Assembly: GCA_047528255.1 (NCBI GenBank)
Contig: CP180024.1
Coordinates: forward strand, 558,001-622,000
Direction: 5' to 3'
Origin: G047528255 sp047528255
Lineage (GTDB): Bacteria > Bacteroidota > Bacteroidia > Flavobacteriales > Blattabacteriaceae
Length of the DNA stretch: 64,000 bases
The position numbers and the translations under genes are program-made. Below are positions 30,443-40,082 of this stretch, piece after piece. Each line of letters starts with the position of its first letter. The first letter of the stretch is position 1. Below the pieces are notes generated by a model. The model had not been told where the DNA came from. It was given only the letters and a program-made list of their open reading frames with translations, and did not search any database.

Positions 30443-32470
30443 AATATGAGAGGGGGTATCGGAGTTGAGCTCCCAGTTTTTCTTCAAAGGCTCGTTGTAT
30501 TTTTTCCATAGTTCGGTCGATGATTTCGTCGGTCAACGTTTGAGTTTCATCTTCCAAATAAAAGCTCAGGGCATAAGATTTTTTTCCTTTGGGTAGGAGG
30601 TCGCCTTCATAAACATCGAACAAGCGGATGTCTTTGATCCGTAGTTTTTCCGTGGCTTTGGCCAATCGGTAGAGGTCTTCAAAAAGCACTTCTTCATCGA
30701 GTAACAGAGCTAGGTCTCTTTTGGAGCCAGGGTATCGAGGCAGAGGCTTGAAGTGTATTTTGTTTTGTCCAAAGATTTTTGAGTAAAATTCCCAATCAAT
30801 ATCGGAAAAAAATATTTTTTGATTGATATCCAGATCTTTTGCAAACTCTATTTTGACTTGCCCGAGTTCGACAAGATTTTGATTTTGATATCGGATTGTA
30901 AGGCTGTTCCCGAGAATAGGATGTTGAGTGGGAACTTGTTTCGGATCGATGATTCCGGCTGCTTGTAAGAGTTGTTCAACGATACCTTTTATATAAAGGA
31001 AAGGATGTTTTGTACTCGTCTCATTTCCTTTTTTGCTTGTTGTAACAAGAACCAAGCGTTTTTTTTCTGAAAATCCTCGATCTTTTTTGTGATAAGTTTT
31101 TCCCCATTCGAAGAGTTTAAGTTCGGTGTTTTTTCTGTTAATGTTGTAAGCGACGCATTCCAGAATACCGTGTAGAAGATCAGTGCGTAGCAAGGCTAGA
31201 TCTTGACTCAACGGGTTGATTATTTTGACTGTATTTTGGGCTGGTTCCTGACGATCTGCTTTGTCTAATGACAGATGGATTGTTTCGTAGAATCCGTGTG
31301 CGACCAGTTGACGGGCTGTATTTTCTTCGACTCTTTCTTGTCGAGAAGGGCCTGATTTTATGGACAGGCTCATTCGTTCTGGAATTTGTATGCGATTATA
31401 TCCGTAGATGCGGAGTATTTCTTCAATGATGTCGACTTCGCGTTGTACGTCTACACGGTAGGGGGGGACTGAGAGTTTTAATGATTCTTCTGTTTCGGAG
31501 AGGATCTTTATTTCTAATAGGGATAGGATTTCTTTGACTGTTCTTGAAGAAATTTCCTCTCCGAGGAGGAGGTTCATTTTTTTATAATACAGGGTGACTT
31601 CAAAAGGATTGATCGGTTGGGGATAAATGTCGATGATCTTTGAAACATACCGGAATCCAGTGAGTTCTTCGAGCAGCAGTGCAGCCCGTTGGAGCGCATA
31701 TACAGTTTGGTCGGGATCTACTCCTCGTTCAAAACGGAAGGAGGCTTCAGTGTTTATCCCGTGTCTTTTCGAAATTTGACGTATTGTCACCGGATGAAAA
31801 TAGGCGCTTTCGAGGAAAATGTTTTGAGTTTCTGATGTGATACTTGAGTTTACTCCTCCCAAGACACCTGCTATACATAGCGGTTTTTTGGCATCGCAGA
31901 TCATTAAATCTTCTGCATCCAATTTTCTATGGATATGGTCTAATGTCTCGAATGGAGTTCCTTTTGTAAGCGTCTTGACCTGTATTTGTCCTCCTTCAAT
32001 TTGATCAGAGTCAAAGGCGTGCAAGGGGGTTCCGAGCTCGTGCATAACGAAGTTGGTGACATCGACCACGTTATTGATGAGGGCGATTCCGATGGATTTG
32101 AGTCGATTTTGTAGCCAATAGGGTGAAGGAGCTACTTGTACTTGTGAGAGTGTGAGGCCTGCATATCGTAAACACTTTTCGGGGTTTTCGATGATGATTT
32201 CGAAGGCGGACGTTTTTTTTTTTTGGTGTGTAATTTTGGAGGGATCAGGCGGGCTTCATGGCCACGAATTTTCAGTGCGGCATGTAAGTCTCGGGCTACA
32301 CCGTAATGGCTCATAGCATCTGCTCGGTTGGGTGTGAGACCGATTTCAATAGTGTCATTTTTTTCAATGCTTTCTACTTCCAGACCAATATCGGTCAATA
32401 TTTCTGCAATTTTTTGAATGTCAGATGTCGTTTCGAGGTATGTTTTCAACCAACTATAGGATATCTTCAT
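30441..32470 (-). CDS. pheT: Phenylalanyl-tRNA synthetase beta subunit, domain-deleted and frameshifted at poly-A
   Basis: Charges tRNA-Phe together with PheS (not in window). From MKISYSWLKTYLETT the sequence passes from GLEVESIEK straight to NDTIEIGLTPNRAD, so the OB-fold tRNA-binding domain (about 110 residues in relatives) is absent. After LHT a run of 12 A (32213-32224) leaves the frame off by one; with one more A it continues TSAFEIIIENPEKCLRYAGL into VVDVTNFVMHELG. The B3/B4, B5 and catalytic-like regions and the C-terminal FDX-ACB domain (RYPGSKRDLALLL) then read open for over 540 codons. In total it is about 676 codons against roughly 800 in relatives. The last residues (YPLSY) and stop come from the IS junction. 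Because it is the only non-degenerate copy here, it is probably functional through slippage, or the indel is a sequencing error. Confidence 0.85.
32213..32224 (-). other. 12-A homopolymer at the pheT frameshift
   Basis: A run of 12 T on the plus strand (12 A in the coding strand) sits exactly where the two open halves of pheT change frame. Thirteen or ten A would restore one continuous frame. Such tracts are known sites of RNA polymerase slippage in AT-rich endosymbionts. Confidence 0.8.
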
Positions 32471-32501
32471 GGGGTGTTTCCGATGCTTTGAATGATGGGA
32501 T

Positions 32502-33770
32502 GAAACCATTTTGTTAATGGTGAATTACGTTTATTCATCTTCCTAGAAGGGCTTCGTTAGAGAAGATATAGATTTAGTCTTTCACATTGTATTCGAAAAA
32601 TATTGATTATAAATTAATTAATTATATCTGTTTTTATGGACAGCGCATAATAATACCAAGGGTACGATACAAACCATGCGCTATAGCCTCATAAGATGCT
32701 AGACATGCACACGAGCTAATCCTTTGTGAGCTCTTGCTTGATCCAAACTAACGTTTTATACTGCCAAAAGTACGTTTTACTACTCATGTTGTTTTATTCA
32801 CTAATTATATTGAATAATACAGATATCCCTATCTTAAGGGACGGTCCTATAGGCTTTCTTCTGTATACGGTATTTGATACCTCGACTATAAAACTAAGAC
32901 ACGTTAGCTGGAACTTGGTAACCTTTGTCTACATATACTTCTTTGGGTTTATATCTTAGTTTGCTTATTAATTGCTTTAACTCTCTACTATCATGCTCAT
33001 TGGCTGTACGCTATGTACAGCTAGTCTCATTCCATTTTTATCCCCCCCTATAAGCTTCTTGTATCCGTAGTAGATTTTACCTGATTTCTTGAGCCATTTT
33101 CCTTGAGTATCTACTCTCTATTGAGCCTCTTTTTTTACCCTTGCTTTTCTTTGACTGATTTGCTTTTGCCCCGCTTCCTTTCGATTCTCCACTACGTAGA
33201 TAGGAGCCCCCTTGGGAGCAAAATGACTTACTGTAATACTGGCATCTACTATCACTCCTGTTTTACCTATTTCCTGAAGCTTTTCTAATTACTTATTGAT
33301 CTTTTTCAGTAAGCTCTCATATATCTTTTTAGCTGCTATTTCATTGCGAAATTCTCATAGAGCCGTATGATCTACGATCTAATCTTCTAATCGAAAAGCA
33401 CAAAATCGCATGCATCTCAAGTTTTTTTTCATCAATTCTTCCGTTTCTACATTACTGAGATCATACTAGCAACCCAAAAACATCATCGTTAAATAACGAT
33501 ATTCCAGTGTAAGCAGGTTGGCCTTTATTCCCTGTCCTTTTTGATATATTTTTCTTATTTATTTCTCCATCCCTTTCCAGTGGATCTGGGTGTTTTTTTT
33601 TTTTAACTCACTCCTTCTGCTAATAATGTTCCATTATATAGTTCACTAAATCTTATTTGTGCGGTGCTTCTGAGCATAGATCCGAGTTTTTTTTAATTTC
33701 TACTCCAAATATACGAAATAATATATTGATTTACAAATACTTTAACATCCTTATCTCATGCAACGTTCTC
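32502..33770 (-). mobile_element. IS5-family element, full length (1,269 bp), degenerate
   Basis: Minus-strand copy between pheT and the broken dnaN, at the same place as 25985-27246 in the other duplicate. Its right end contains an outward ATG (complement of 32507-32509) in frame with pheT, 13 codons ahead of the native start. Confidence 0.9.
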
Positions 33771-33786
33771 GGAGTATAATTATTTT

Positions 33787-34903
33787 TTAGACGTTTACTA
33801 CGATGGGCATGACGAGCATGAATACTTCTTCACCTTCTGCCAACTTGTTTAAAGGTCTCAGAATTCCTGCGCAGTTGGGTTCAGAGATTTCGAGGATGAT
33901 ATCTTCTGCATTCAGGTTGGAGAACATCTCGACCAAAAAGCGAGAGTTGAACCCGATAGTGATCTCATCTCTTTTATAGTCACAGATCAGAAGTTCCTGT
34001 TCTTTATTGGAGAAATCGATATTTTCTGCCGTAATCTTGAGTTCGCTTCCGGAGAGTTGTAGACGGACTTGATGCTTAGTTTTATTTGAAAAGAGGGCCA
34101 AGCATTTGATAAAATTGAGGAAGCTTGTTCGATTGATGGTCATTTTCTTGTTATTTTCTTTTGGAATGACTGCTTCGTAATTACGGTAGATGCCGTCTAT
34201 GAGTCTACAAAAAAGGATTTTGTTATCGAATGAAATGTGGGTATTAATTTCGTTGTATTCTATAGTAATGTCTCCTTTCGTTTCGAATGAAATATTTTTC
34301 AGGAAGATACGCTGTTTTTTGGAAGGATAAATCGTACAGTTTCTTCAGCTTTTATATCGTTTCGAACGTATTTCACTAACTTGTGGGCCTTTGTGCCCAC
34401 AAAGATGACTCCTTCGGGAGTGAGTTCGAAAAATACTCCGGACATCACCAGGCCAGCTCGTCATTTCCTGTGTAAAACAATGTTTTATCGATGGTTCCGA
34501 TAGAATATCCATTATCAACGTCACCGTACTGGGGTTGTCCAGCGTCCAGGCTTTTGGAAATTCTTCTGCATTTTGTACGGCCAATACATAATCTCCTTGT
34601 TGGGATACTATTTTTAGGATGTTTTCTCTCTCTTGTATAGAAATAGTAAGAGCTTGTCGGGTAAGGATTTTAAAACGTAGGTCATCAATCTATCAGGGAG
34701 AGCGATCTGTCCGATTTGGTCAGACTCCACAGTCATTTGGCCCATCATAATGGTTCTAAGTCCGATACTGTTATGGTAAGTTGTTTTTCTTTGAAGTCCA
34801 ATAGAAAATCATCTAGAATGGGTAAGGTGTTTTTGGTGTTCATCATGCCACTCAGGACTTCTAATTGCTTTAGAAGTTCAGAGCTAGAAACGACGAATTT
34901 CAT
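33787..34903 (-). pseudogene. dnaN: Degraded duplicate of dnaN
   Basis: Second sliding-clamp gene, collinear with 27263-28384 and about 6.52 kb away. The C-terminal third (33787-34143) is still open and ends LVMPIVVNV. Upstream parts contain small deletions and frameshifts, so no full clamp can be made. Upstream sequence to 35054 is also shared with the intact copy. Confidence 0.93.
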
Positions 34904-35054
34904 AGGTTTTCTTCTTTTGGATTGCTCGAAGTCATAAAAGTACTTCCTTTTTGAAAAGCACTATGGAGTCAGGGGATATGGAGCTCCATATAGGGTTACG
35001 GTATTTTCATTCGTTTGTTTGGTATATTGCTGAATATAGGTCAAAAAACAGGCC

Positions 35055-35192
35055 GAGAACGTTGCTTGAGAGAAATAGTTTAAAATTATTTTTAAATCAA
35101 TATATTATTTCGTCTACTCTGGAGTAGAAAATAAAAAAACAGTTCTATGCTCATATCCACTGCGCAAATAAACTTTGGTCAATATATGGAAC
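35055..35192 (+). mobile_element. IS5-family left-end fragment
   Basis: About 138 bp of left terminus and leader in plus orientation, stopping where a minus-oriented right end begins at 35193. Confidence 0.75.
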
Positions 35193-35332
35193 GAGACCAT
35201 TCTGTTAATGGTGAATTACGTCTATTCAACCTCCTAGATGGACCTTGTTAGAGAAGATGTAGGTTTAGTCTTTCACATTGTATTCGAAATACTGTCGTAT
35301 TATAAATTAATTATATCTATTTTTATGGACAG
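35193..35332 (-). mobile_element. IS5-family right-end fragment
   Basis: About 140 bp of right terminus in minus orientation. It meets a plus-oriented right end at 35333, so the two form an inverted repeat of IS right ends. Confidence 0.75.
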
Positions 35333-35508
35333 TTCATAATTTGTATCGTTCCCCTGGAATTATTATGCGCTATCCATAAAAATAGATATAATTAATTAAT
35401 TTATAATCAATAGTATTTTGAATACAATGTGAAAGATATAAATCTATATTTTCTCTAACGAGCCCATCTAAGACGGTCAATAAACGCAATCCAGTATTAA
35501 CATAATGG
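35333..35508 (+). mobile_element. IS5-family right-end fragment
   Basis: Plus-oriented right end including the last transposase codons (HNLYRSPGIIMR region, degraded). It mirrors 35193-35332. Confidence 0.75.
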
Positions 35509-35773
35509 GGGCAAAGTGTTGGTTTGAATCAGGAAATATTCGTTATAAAGGATTAGCTCGTGTGCATGCCCCACCTCTTATGGTGGGCTATAACTTATAA
35601 TTTGTATCGTTCTTTTGGAAGGGATTATGAGATGTTTATAAAAACATGTAATTAATTGGTTTATAACCAAAAATATTTCGAATACAATATGAAAAACTAA
35701 ATCTATATCGTTCTCCAACGAAACAACCTCTAGGAGGTTGAACAAACATAATCCACCATTAAAAAATGCCTCA
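35509..35773 (+). mobile_element. IS5-family C-terminal and right-end fragment
   Basis: A further plus-oriented relic covering the last 60 or so codons and the right terminus, in poor condition. It is the last IS5 piece before the IS256-type relic. Confidence 0.7.
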
Positions 35774-35829
35774 AAGTGTGTAAGAAGAAAAGTAAATGCT
35801 AAAAACTTATAATCTTAGCCTATAATCGA

Positions 35830-36830
35830 AAATACACATAAATTAGTTCAGAATAATTCCCCAGTCTTAGATAGGGATCGAACAATTTTTGGTAGTCTCT
35901 TTCAAAGTAAAAAATACGAATTTGAAGACAGTGTTATCGGTAGGAAGGAATATTTTAACTTTCATGTGTTTCCTGATTTTACCATTTAGATTTTCTATTA
36001 AATTAATGGTATGAATAATATTTCGGATATCTAAAGGTATCTCAAAAAATACAATAACCTTATTCCATTTATCTCTCCAAGATTTAACGGTGTTAATAAT
36101 ATTTAGCTGTCCTCTTATTTAAAAAATAGCTTAAAAGACATGAGCTGCCTTTTTAGAGGGAACCGTGAAACATGTGCTTCATATCAAAATAATGATTTTC
36201 AGTATTTCTAGACCATATATTTACCGGAGTTCCTAATCTGATGTACTACTTAATTTTGTTTTTGAGATTGGAAAAAAACAGACTAGATAGTTTAGGTGAA
36301 ACCATTGACATTATCATCTCTTAACGTAATAAGTTTACCCTGCACAACACAACAGGCTTTTAAATCGATTAACTCCATCTAAAATCTTGGATTTTTGTTC
36401 TTTTTCAGTCACATATTCCTAAAATTTCTTTTCTTCCTTCTCTATTTATTCCAAGATTAAATAAACCGTCTTACTAGTGACTTTTGAGCTCTTACGAACT
36501 TTAAAGGCAATTCTTTCCAAACAAATAACTAAGCTTGAGCCCCTAATAAGCTTTCCTGGGAGGAAATGGATTCACTGTATACAGCATTGGTAATGCAAGA
36601 TATGATGAAAGTGGACATACCGAAATCATATAATAATTATTTAATTTCCCATTCTATATCTCTTATACTTCATCCCTTTGGTACGAAAGGAAATGATTAT
36701 ATTTTTCATCTTTTCAATAGTATTATTTCTTTTCGGAACCAATGAAAAATTAAAACACTTTCTTTATCTCAAAGAACTTTAATTCCACTTTCAGCAAATG
36801 AAAGATTTTATTTTCTTGGTTCCGTTACCG
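35830..36830 (-). pseudogene. IS256-family (Mutator-type) transposase relic, minus strand
   Basis: Heavily decayed. The best-preserved segment (about 35870-36090) reads KSWRDKWNKVIVFFEIPLDI then NLIENLNGKIRKHMK, and the family's final DWGIILNQF motif follows after stops. Further upstream, TVYLILE, TEKEQKSKILDGVNRF and YGMSTF can be placed along the same family in order. A related relic in plus orientation lies at 46253-46725. Confidence 0.75.
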
Positions 36831-37138
36831 TTACGATAATTACTTATCGTTGTTTTTTAATACTTTTCAGTACCTATGTATGTAGATTTAACCCTGCATT
36901 GAGCATATTTTACACGACTTGTTTATTTAATTTAAATAATTATATTAAATATTCTCTACTTTTAAAGTTTTTTATAAAAAATATTATTTTTTAATTCCTG
37001 ATATTCATTTATAACTATAATAATACTTAAGGTTATTGTTTTTTTTTTGAGTTTTTAATAAGTGAAAATTTTAACAATAACCTTTCTCATTAGTACAACT
37101 AATGAAATGCAGTTCTTTTTTTGTCATAAAATAGAGGC
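36831..37138. other. AT-rich non-coding stretch with a 12-bp inverted repeat
   Basis: No gene seen. AAGGTTATTGTT at 37029-37040 is repeated in inverse at 37073-37084 with a 32-base loop, about 55 bp beyond the RRM gene's stop. It could act as a transcript-end hairpin or be the terminus of an unrecognised element. Confidence 0.5.
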
Positions 37139-37396
37139 TTAAAATTCTCTTGGAGATTTTGGTCTAGCCTCCGATACCACAATGGTCCTTCCCATAAATT
37201 CTGCTCCATTAAGCTTTTCTATAGCTTCCATAGCTGCTTCTTCATTAGACATTTCAACAAATCCGAAGCCTTTACTTCTGGCTGTATCTCTATCAATAAT
37301 GATTTTCGTACTATTAACCTCTCCTATGGATTCAAAATATTCTTTTACCTCCTGTTCTGATGTTTGATAATGCAGATTTCCTACGTACAGTTTCAT
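37139..37396 (-). CDS. RRM-domain RNA-binding protein
   Basis: Single RNA-recognition-motif protein of 85 residues. RNP2 is KLYVGNL at the N-terminus, RNP1 is SKGFGFVEM at about 41-49, and the C-terminus is a short basic tail (EARPKSPREF). Small RRM proteins of this type are common in Bacteroidota and often respond to cold or other stress; the RNA targets here are unknown. It stands alone, with IS256 debris downstream and IS5 pieces upstream. Confidence 0.93.
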   Translation of the reverse strand: MKLYVGNLHYQTSEQEVKEYFESIGEVNSTKIIIDRDTARSKGFGFVEMSNEEAAMEAIEKLNGAEFMGRTIVVSEARPKSPREF

Positions 37397-37421
37397 GTTA
37401 TTGAAAATAAATGTTTCGCGG

Positions 37422-37429
37422 CAAATTTA
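37422..37429 (-). promoter_or_regulatory. Putative -7 box for the RRM gene
   Basis: TAAATTTG on the minus strand matches TAnnTTTG exactly, 26-33 bp before the start codon, which implies a leader of about 20 nt. No clear -33 box is seen. Confidence 0.45.
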
Positions 37430-37485
37430 AATAAATATTTTTTCCTGAGAAAAAAATGTAAGCTACATGGAGACATGTATGTAAT

Positions 37486-37515
37486 GAGATCATTGTATTA
37501 ATGTAGATTACGTTT
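37486..37515 (-). mobile_element. IS5-family right-end stub
   Basis: About 30 bp matching the outermost right terminus in minus orientation, followed immediately by a plus-oriented left end. Confidence 0.55.
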
Positions 37516-37636
37516 GAGAATGTTGCATGAGAGAAAGAGGTTAAAATATTTGTAAATCAATATATTGTTTCTTCTCTTTAGAGTAGAAAATAAAAAAATC
37601 GGATCTATGTTCAGAAGCACCGCGGAAATAAGCTTT
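37516..37636 (+). mobile_element. IS5-family left-end fragment
   Basis: About 121 bp of left terminus and leader in plus orientation. The same copy seems to resume at 38910 after the nested minus-strand element, with roughly 180 bp missing. Confidence 0.75.
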
Positions 37637-38909
37637 GAGACAATTGTGTTAAAGTGGATTACATTTATTCAGCCATCTAGATGAGCTTCGTTGGAGAAAA
37701 TGAAAGATTTACTCTTTCACATTGTATCCGAAAATACTATTAATTATAAATTAATTAACTATATCTGTTTTTATGAACAGCGCATAATAATGCCAGGGGA
37801 ACGATACAAATTATGAGCCATAGCCTCCATAAGATGCTGGGCATGCACACGAGCTAATCCTTTGAACGAGCCTTGCCTGAGCCAGGCCAACGCTTTATAC
37901 TGCAAAAAGTACGTTCTACTACCCATCGGGTTTTACTCACTAATTTATTGAATAATATAGCTATCCTAGTTAAGGGCCGGTTCCTATAGGCATTCTTCTC
38001 TATACGGGATTTGATGCCTCGACTATGAAAGTAAGACAGGTTGAATGACATTTGGTAACCTTGTCTGCATATACGTCTCTTGCTTTATATCCTAGTTTGC
38101 TTATTAAGGCCTTTAGTCCTCTACTATCATGCTCATTAGCTGCTACGCTATGTACAGCTAGTATCATTCCATTTTTATCTACCCCTATCTGCTTCTTGTA
38201 TCCGTAGTAGAGTTTAGGTGATTTCTTGAGCCATTTTCCTTGAGTGTCTACTCCTGATTGAGTCTCTTTTTTTACCCTTGCTTTTCTTTGACTGATTTGC
38301 TTTTTCCCCTCTTCCTTCCGATCCTCCACTACGTAGGTAGGANNNCCCTTNGGAGCAANNGGNCTCACTGTAATACTNANCNTCTACTATCACNCNTGTT
38401 TTAACTATCNCCTNATGCTTTTCTAATTCCTTATTGATNTTTTTNANTAAGCGCNCATANGCCTTTTTGGCTANTATTTCATTGNGAAATCTGCATAGAG
38501 TCGTATGATCTGGNATNTGATCTTNCAATCNAAAANCACAAAANCGCATNNAACTCAANNNNTNTTCNACNAATTCTTCCNTTCCTACNTCACTGANATC
38601 ATANCNGTNACTCAAAANCNTNATCTTAAATAACNATATTCCACTGTAAGNNNGTTTCNCNTTTATTNCCTNGCCTTTTTGATATATTTTTCTTATTTCT
38701 TTTTNCATNCNCTTCCNAGTGGATCAANGNGNNTAACCTTTTGAAAAANTCACTNNTTCTGGTAGAANGNNCCATATATAGTTCACTAAAGCTTATTTGT
38801 GCNNTGCTTCTGAGCATAGAGCNNAANNTTTTTTNTNNNATACTCCAAATATACGAAACAATATATTGATTTACAAATATTTTAACCTCCTTCCCCATGC
38901 AACATTTTC
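37637..38909 (-). mobile_element. IS5-family element, full length, with scattered N calls
   Basis: Minus-strand copy in which 38343-38826 carries many isolated N positions. The right-hand two thirds preserve long transposase pieces (38000-38368), including VEDRKEEGKKQISQRKARVK and GYKKQIGVDKNGMILAVHSV. The N pattern suggests that several near-identical copies were merged in assembly, so this may represent the youngest copies in the genome. Confidence 0.85.
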
Positions 38910-39900
38910 GTTATTTAAGATGAGGCTTTTGAGTCACGGGTATGATCTCAGTGATGTAGGAACGAAAGAATTTGTGAAAGACTCCTTGAGCTACATGTGC
39001 TTTTTTGGTTTTTGATTGGAAAATAAGATTCCAGATCATACGACTCTATGCATATTTCTCAATGAAATGTTAGCCAAAAAGGCATATGGCCCTTAGTGAA
39101 AAAGATCAATAAGGAATTAGAAAAGCATCAGGCGATAGTTAAAATAGGAGTGATAGTAGAGGACCGTATCACAGTGAGTCCCTTCTCCAAAGGGCTCTCA
39201 CTACCTACGTAGTGAAAGATCGGAGGAAGAGGGGAAAAAGCAAATCAGTCAAAGAAAAGCAAGGGTAAAAAAAGAGACTCAATCAGGAGTAGACTTTCAA
39301 AAAAAATGGCTCAAGAAATCACATAAACTCTACTATAGGTATAAGAAGCACATAGGGGAGGGCTAAAAATGGAATGATACTAGCGTACATAGCGTAGCAG
39401 CCAATGAGCATGATAGTAGAGGGCTAAAGCCATTAATATATGCAAAATAGGATAAAAACCAAGAAAAGTATATGTAGAAAAAAGGGCCAAGTGCCAGACA
39501 ACGTGTCTTACTTTCATAATCAAGGCATCAAAGACCGTATACAGAAGAAAGCTTATAGGAACCGGGCCTTAAGTAGGATAGGTATATTATTCAAGATAAT
39601 TAGTGAATAAAAATCGATGGGTAGTAGAACGTGCTTATAGCAGTAAAAGCGTTGTCCTGGATCAGGAAAGGCTCGTTACAAAGTATTAGCCGTGTACATG
39701 CCCAGCATCTTATAGTAGCATGGCTCATAATTTGTATCGTTCCTCTGGGATGATTATAGGCTGTTCATAACAATAGATGTGATCAATCAATTTATAATAA
39801 ATATATTTCGAATACGACGTAAAAATTAAATCTCCATTTTATCCAAAGACGACCATCTAGGCGACTGAATAAACGTAATCCACCTTAACAAAATGATATC
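38910..39900 (+). mobile_element. IS5-family element lacking its left end
   Basis: Plus-strand copy beginning near codon 30 of the transposase and reaching a decayed right end at about 39900. It is probably the distal part of the copy whose left end is 37516-37636. Confidence 0.8.
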
Positions 39901-39923
39901 GAAGAATCAATTCTTTAAGCTTG

Positions 39924-39998
39924 GGTGGACGACCGGGTTCGAACCGGCGACCCTCAGAACCACAATCTGATGCTCTAACCAACTGAGCTACGCCCACC
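39924..39998 (-). tRNA. tRNA-His (GUG)
   Basis: Full cloverleaf on the minus strand. The anticodon loop TTGTGGT is closed by a TCAGA/TCTGA stem; the T-loop is GGTTCGAACCC. The acceptor is GTGGGCG/CGTCCAC with C73, and an encoded extra G at position -1, the hallmark of bacterial tRNA-His. CCA is not encoded. Confidence 0.96.
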
Positions 39999-40082
39999 GT
40001 GATAACGCGTGCAAATGTAAAGAGCCTCTGTGAATTTTCGTAGAGTTTTACACTTTTTCTTTGTTTTTTTTCGAATATACTC

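Noticed and set aside
24588..35054. The pheT/dnaN repeat as a pure assembly duplication
   Set aside because: The copies differ by many substitutions and indels and are decayed in opposite genes, which an assembly artefact would not create; long-read confirmation is still desirable.
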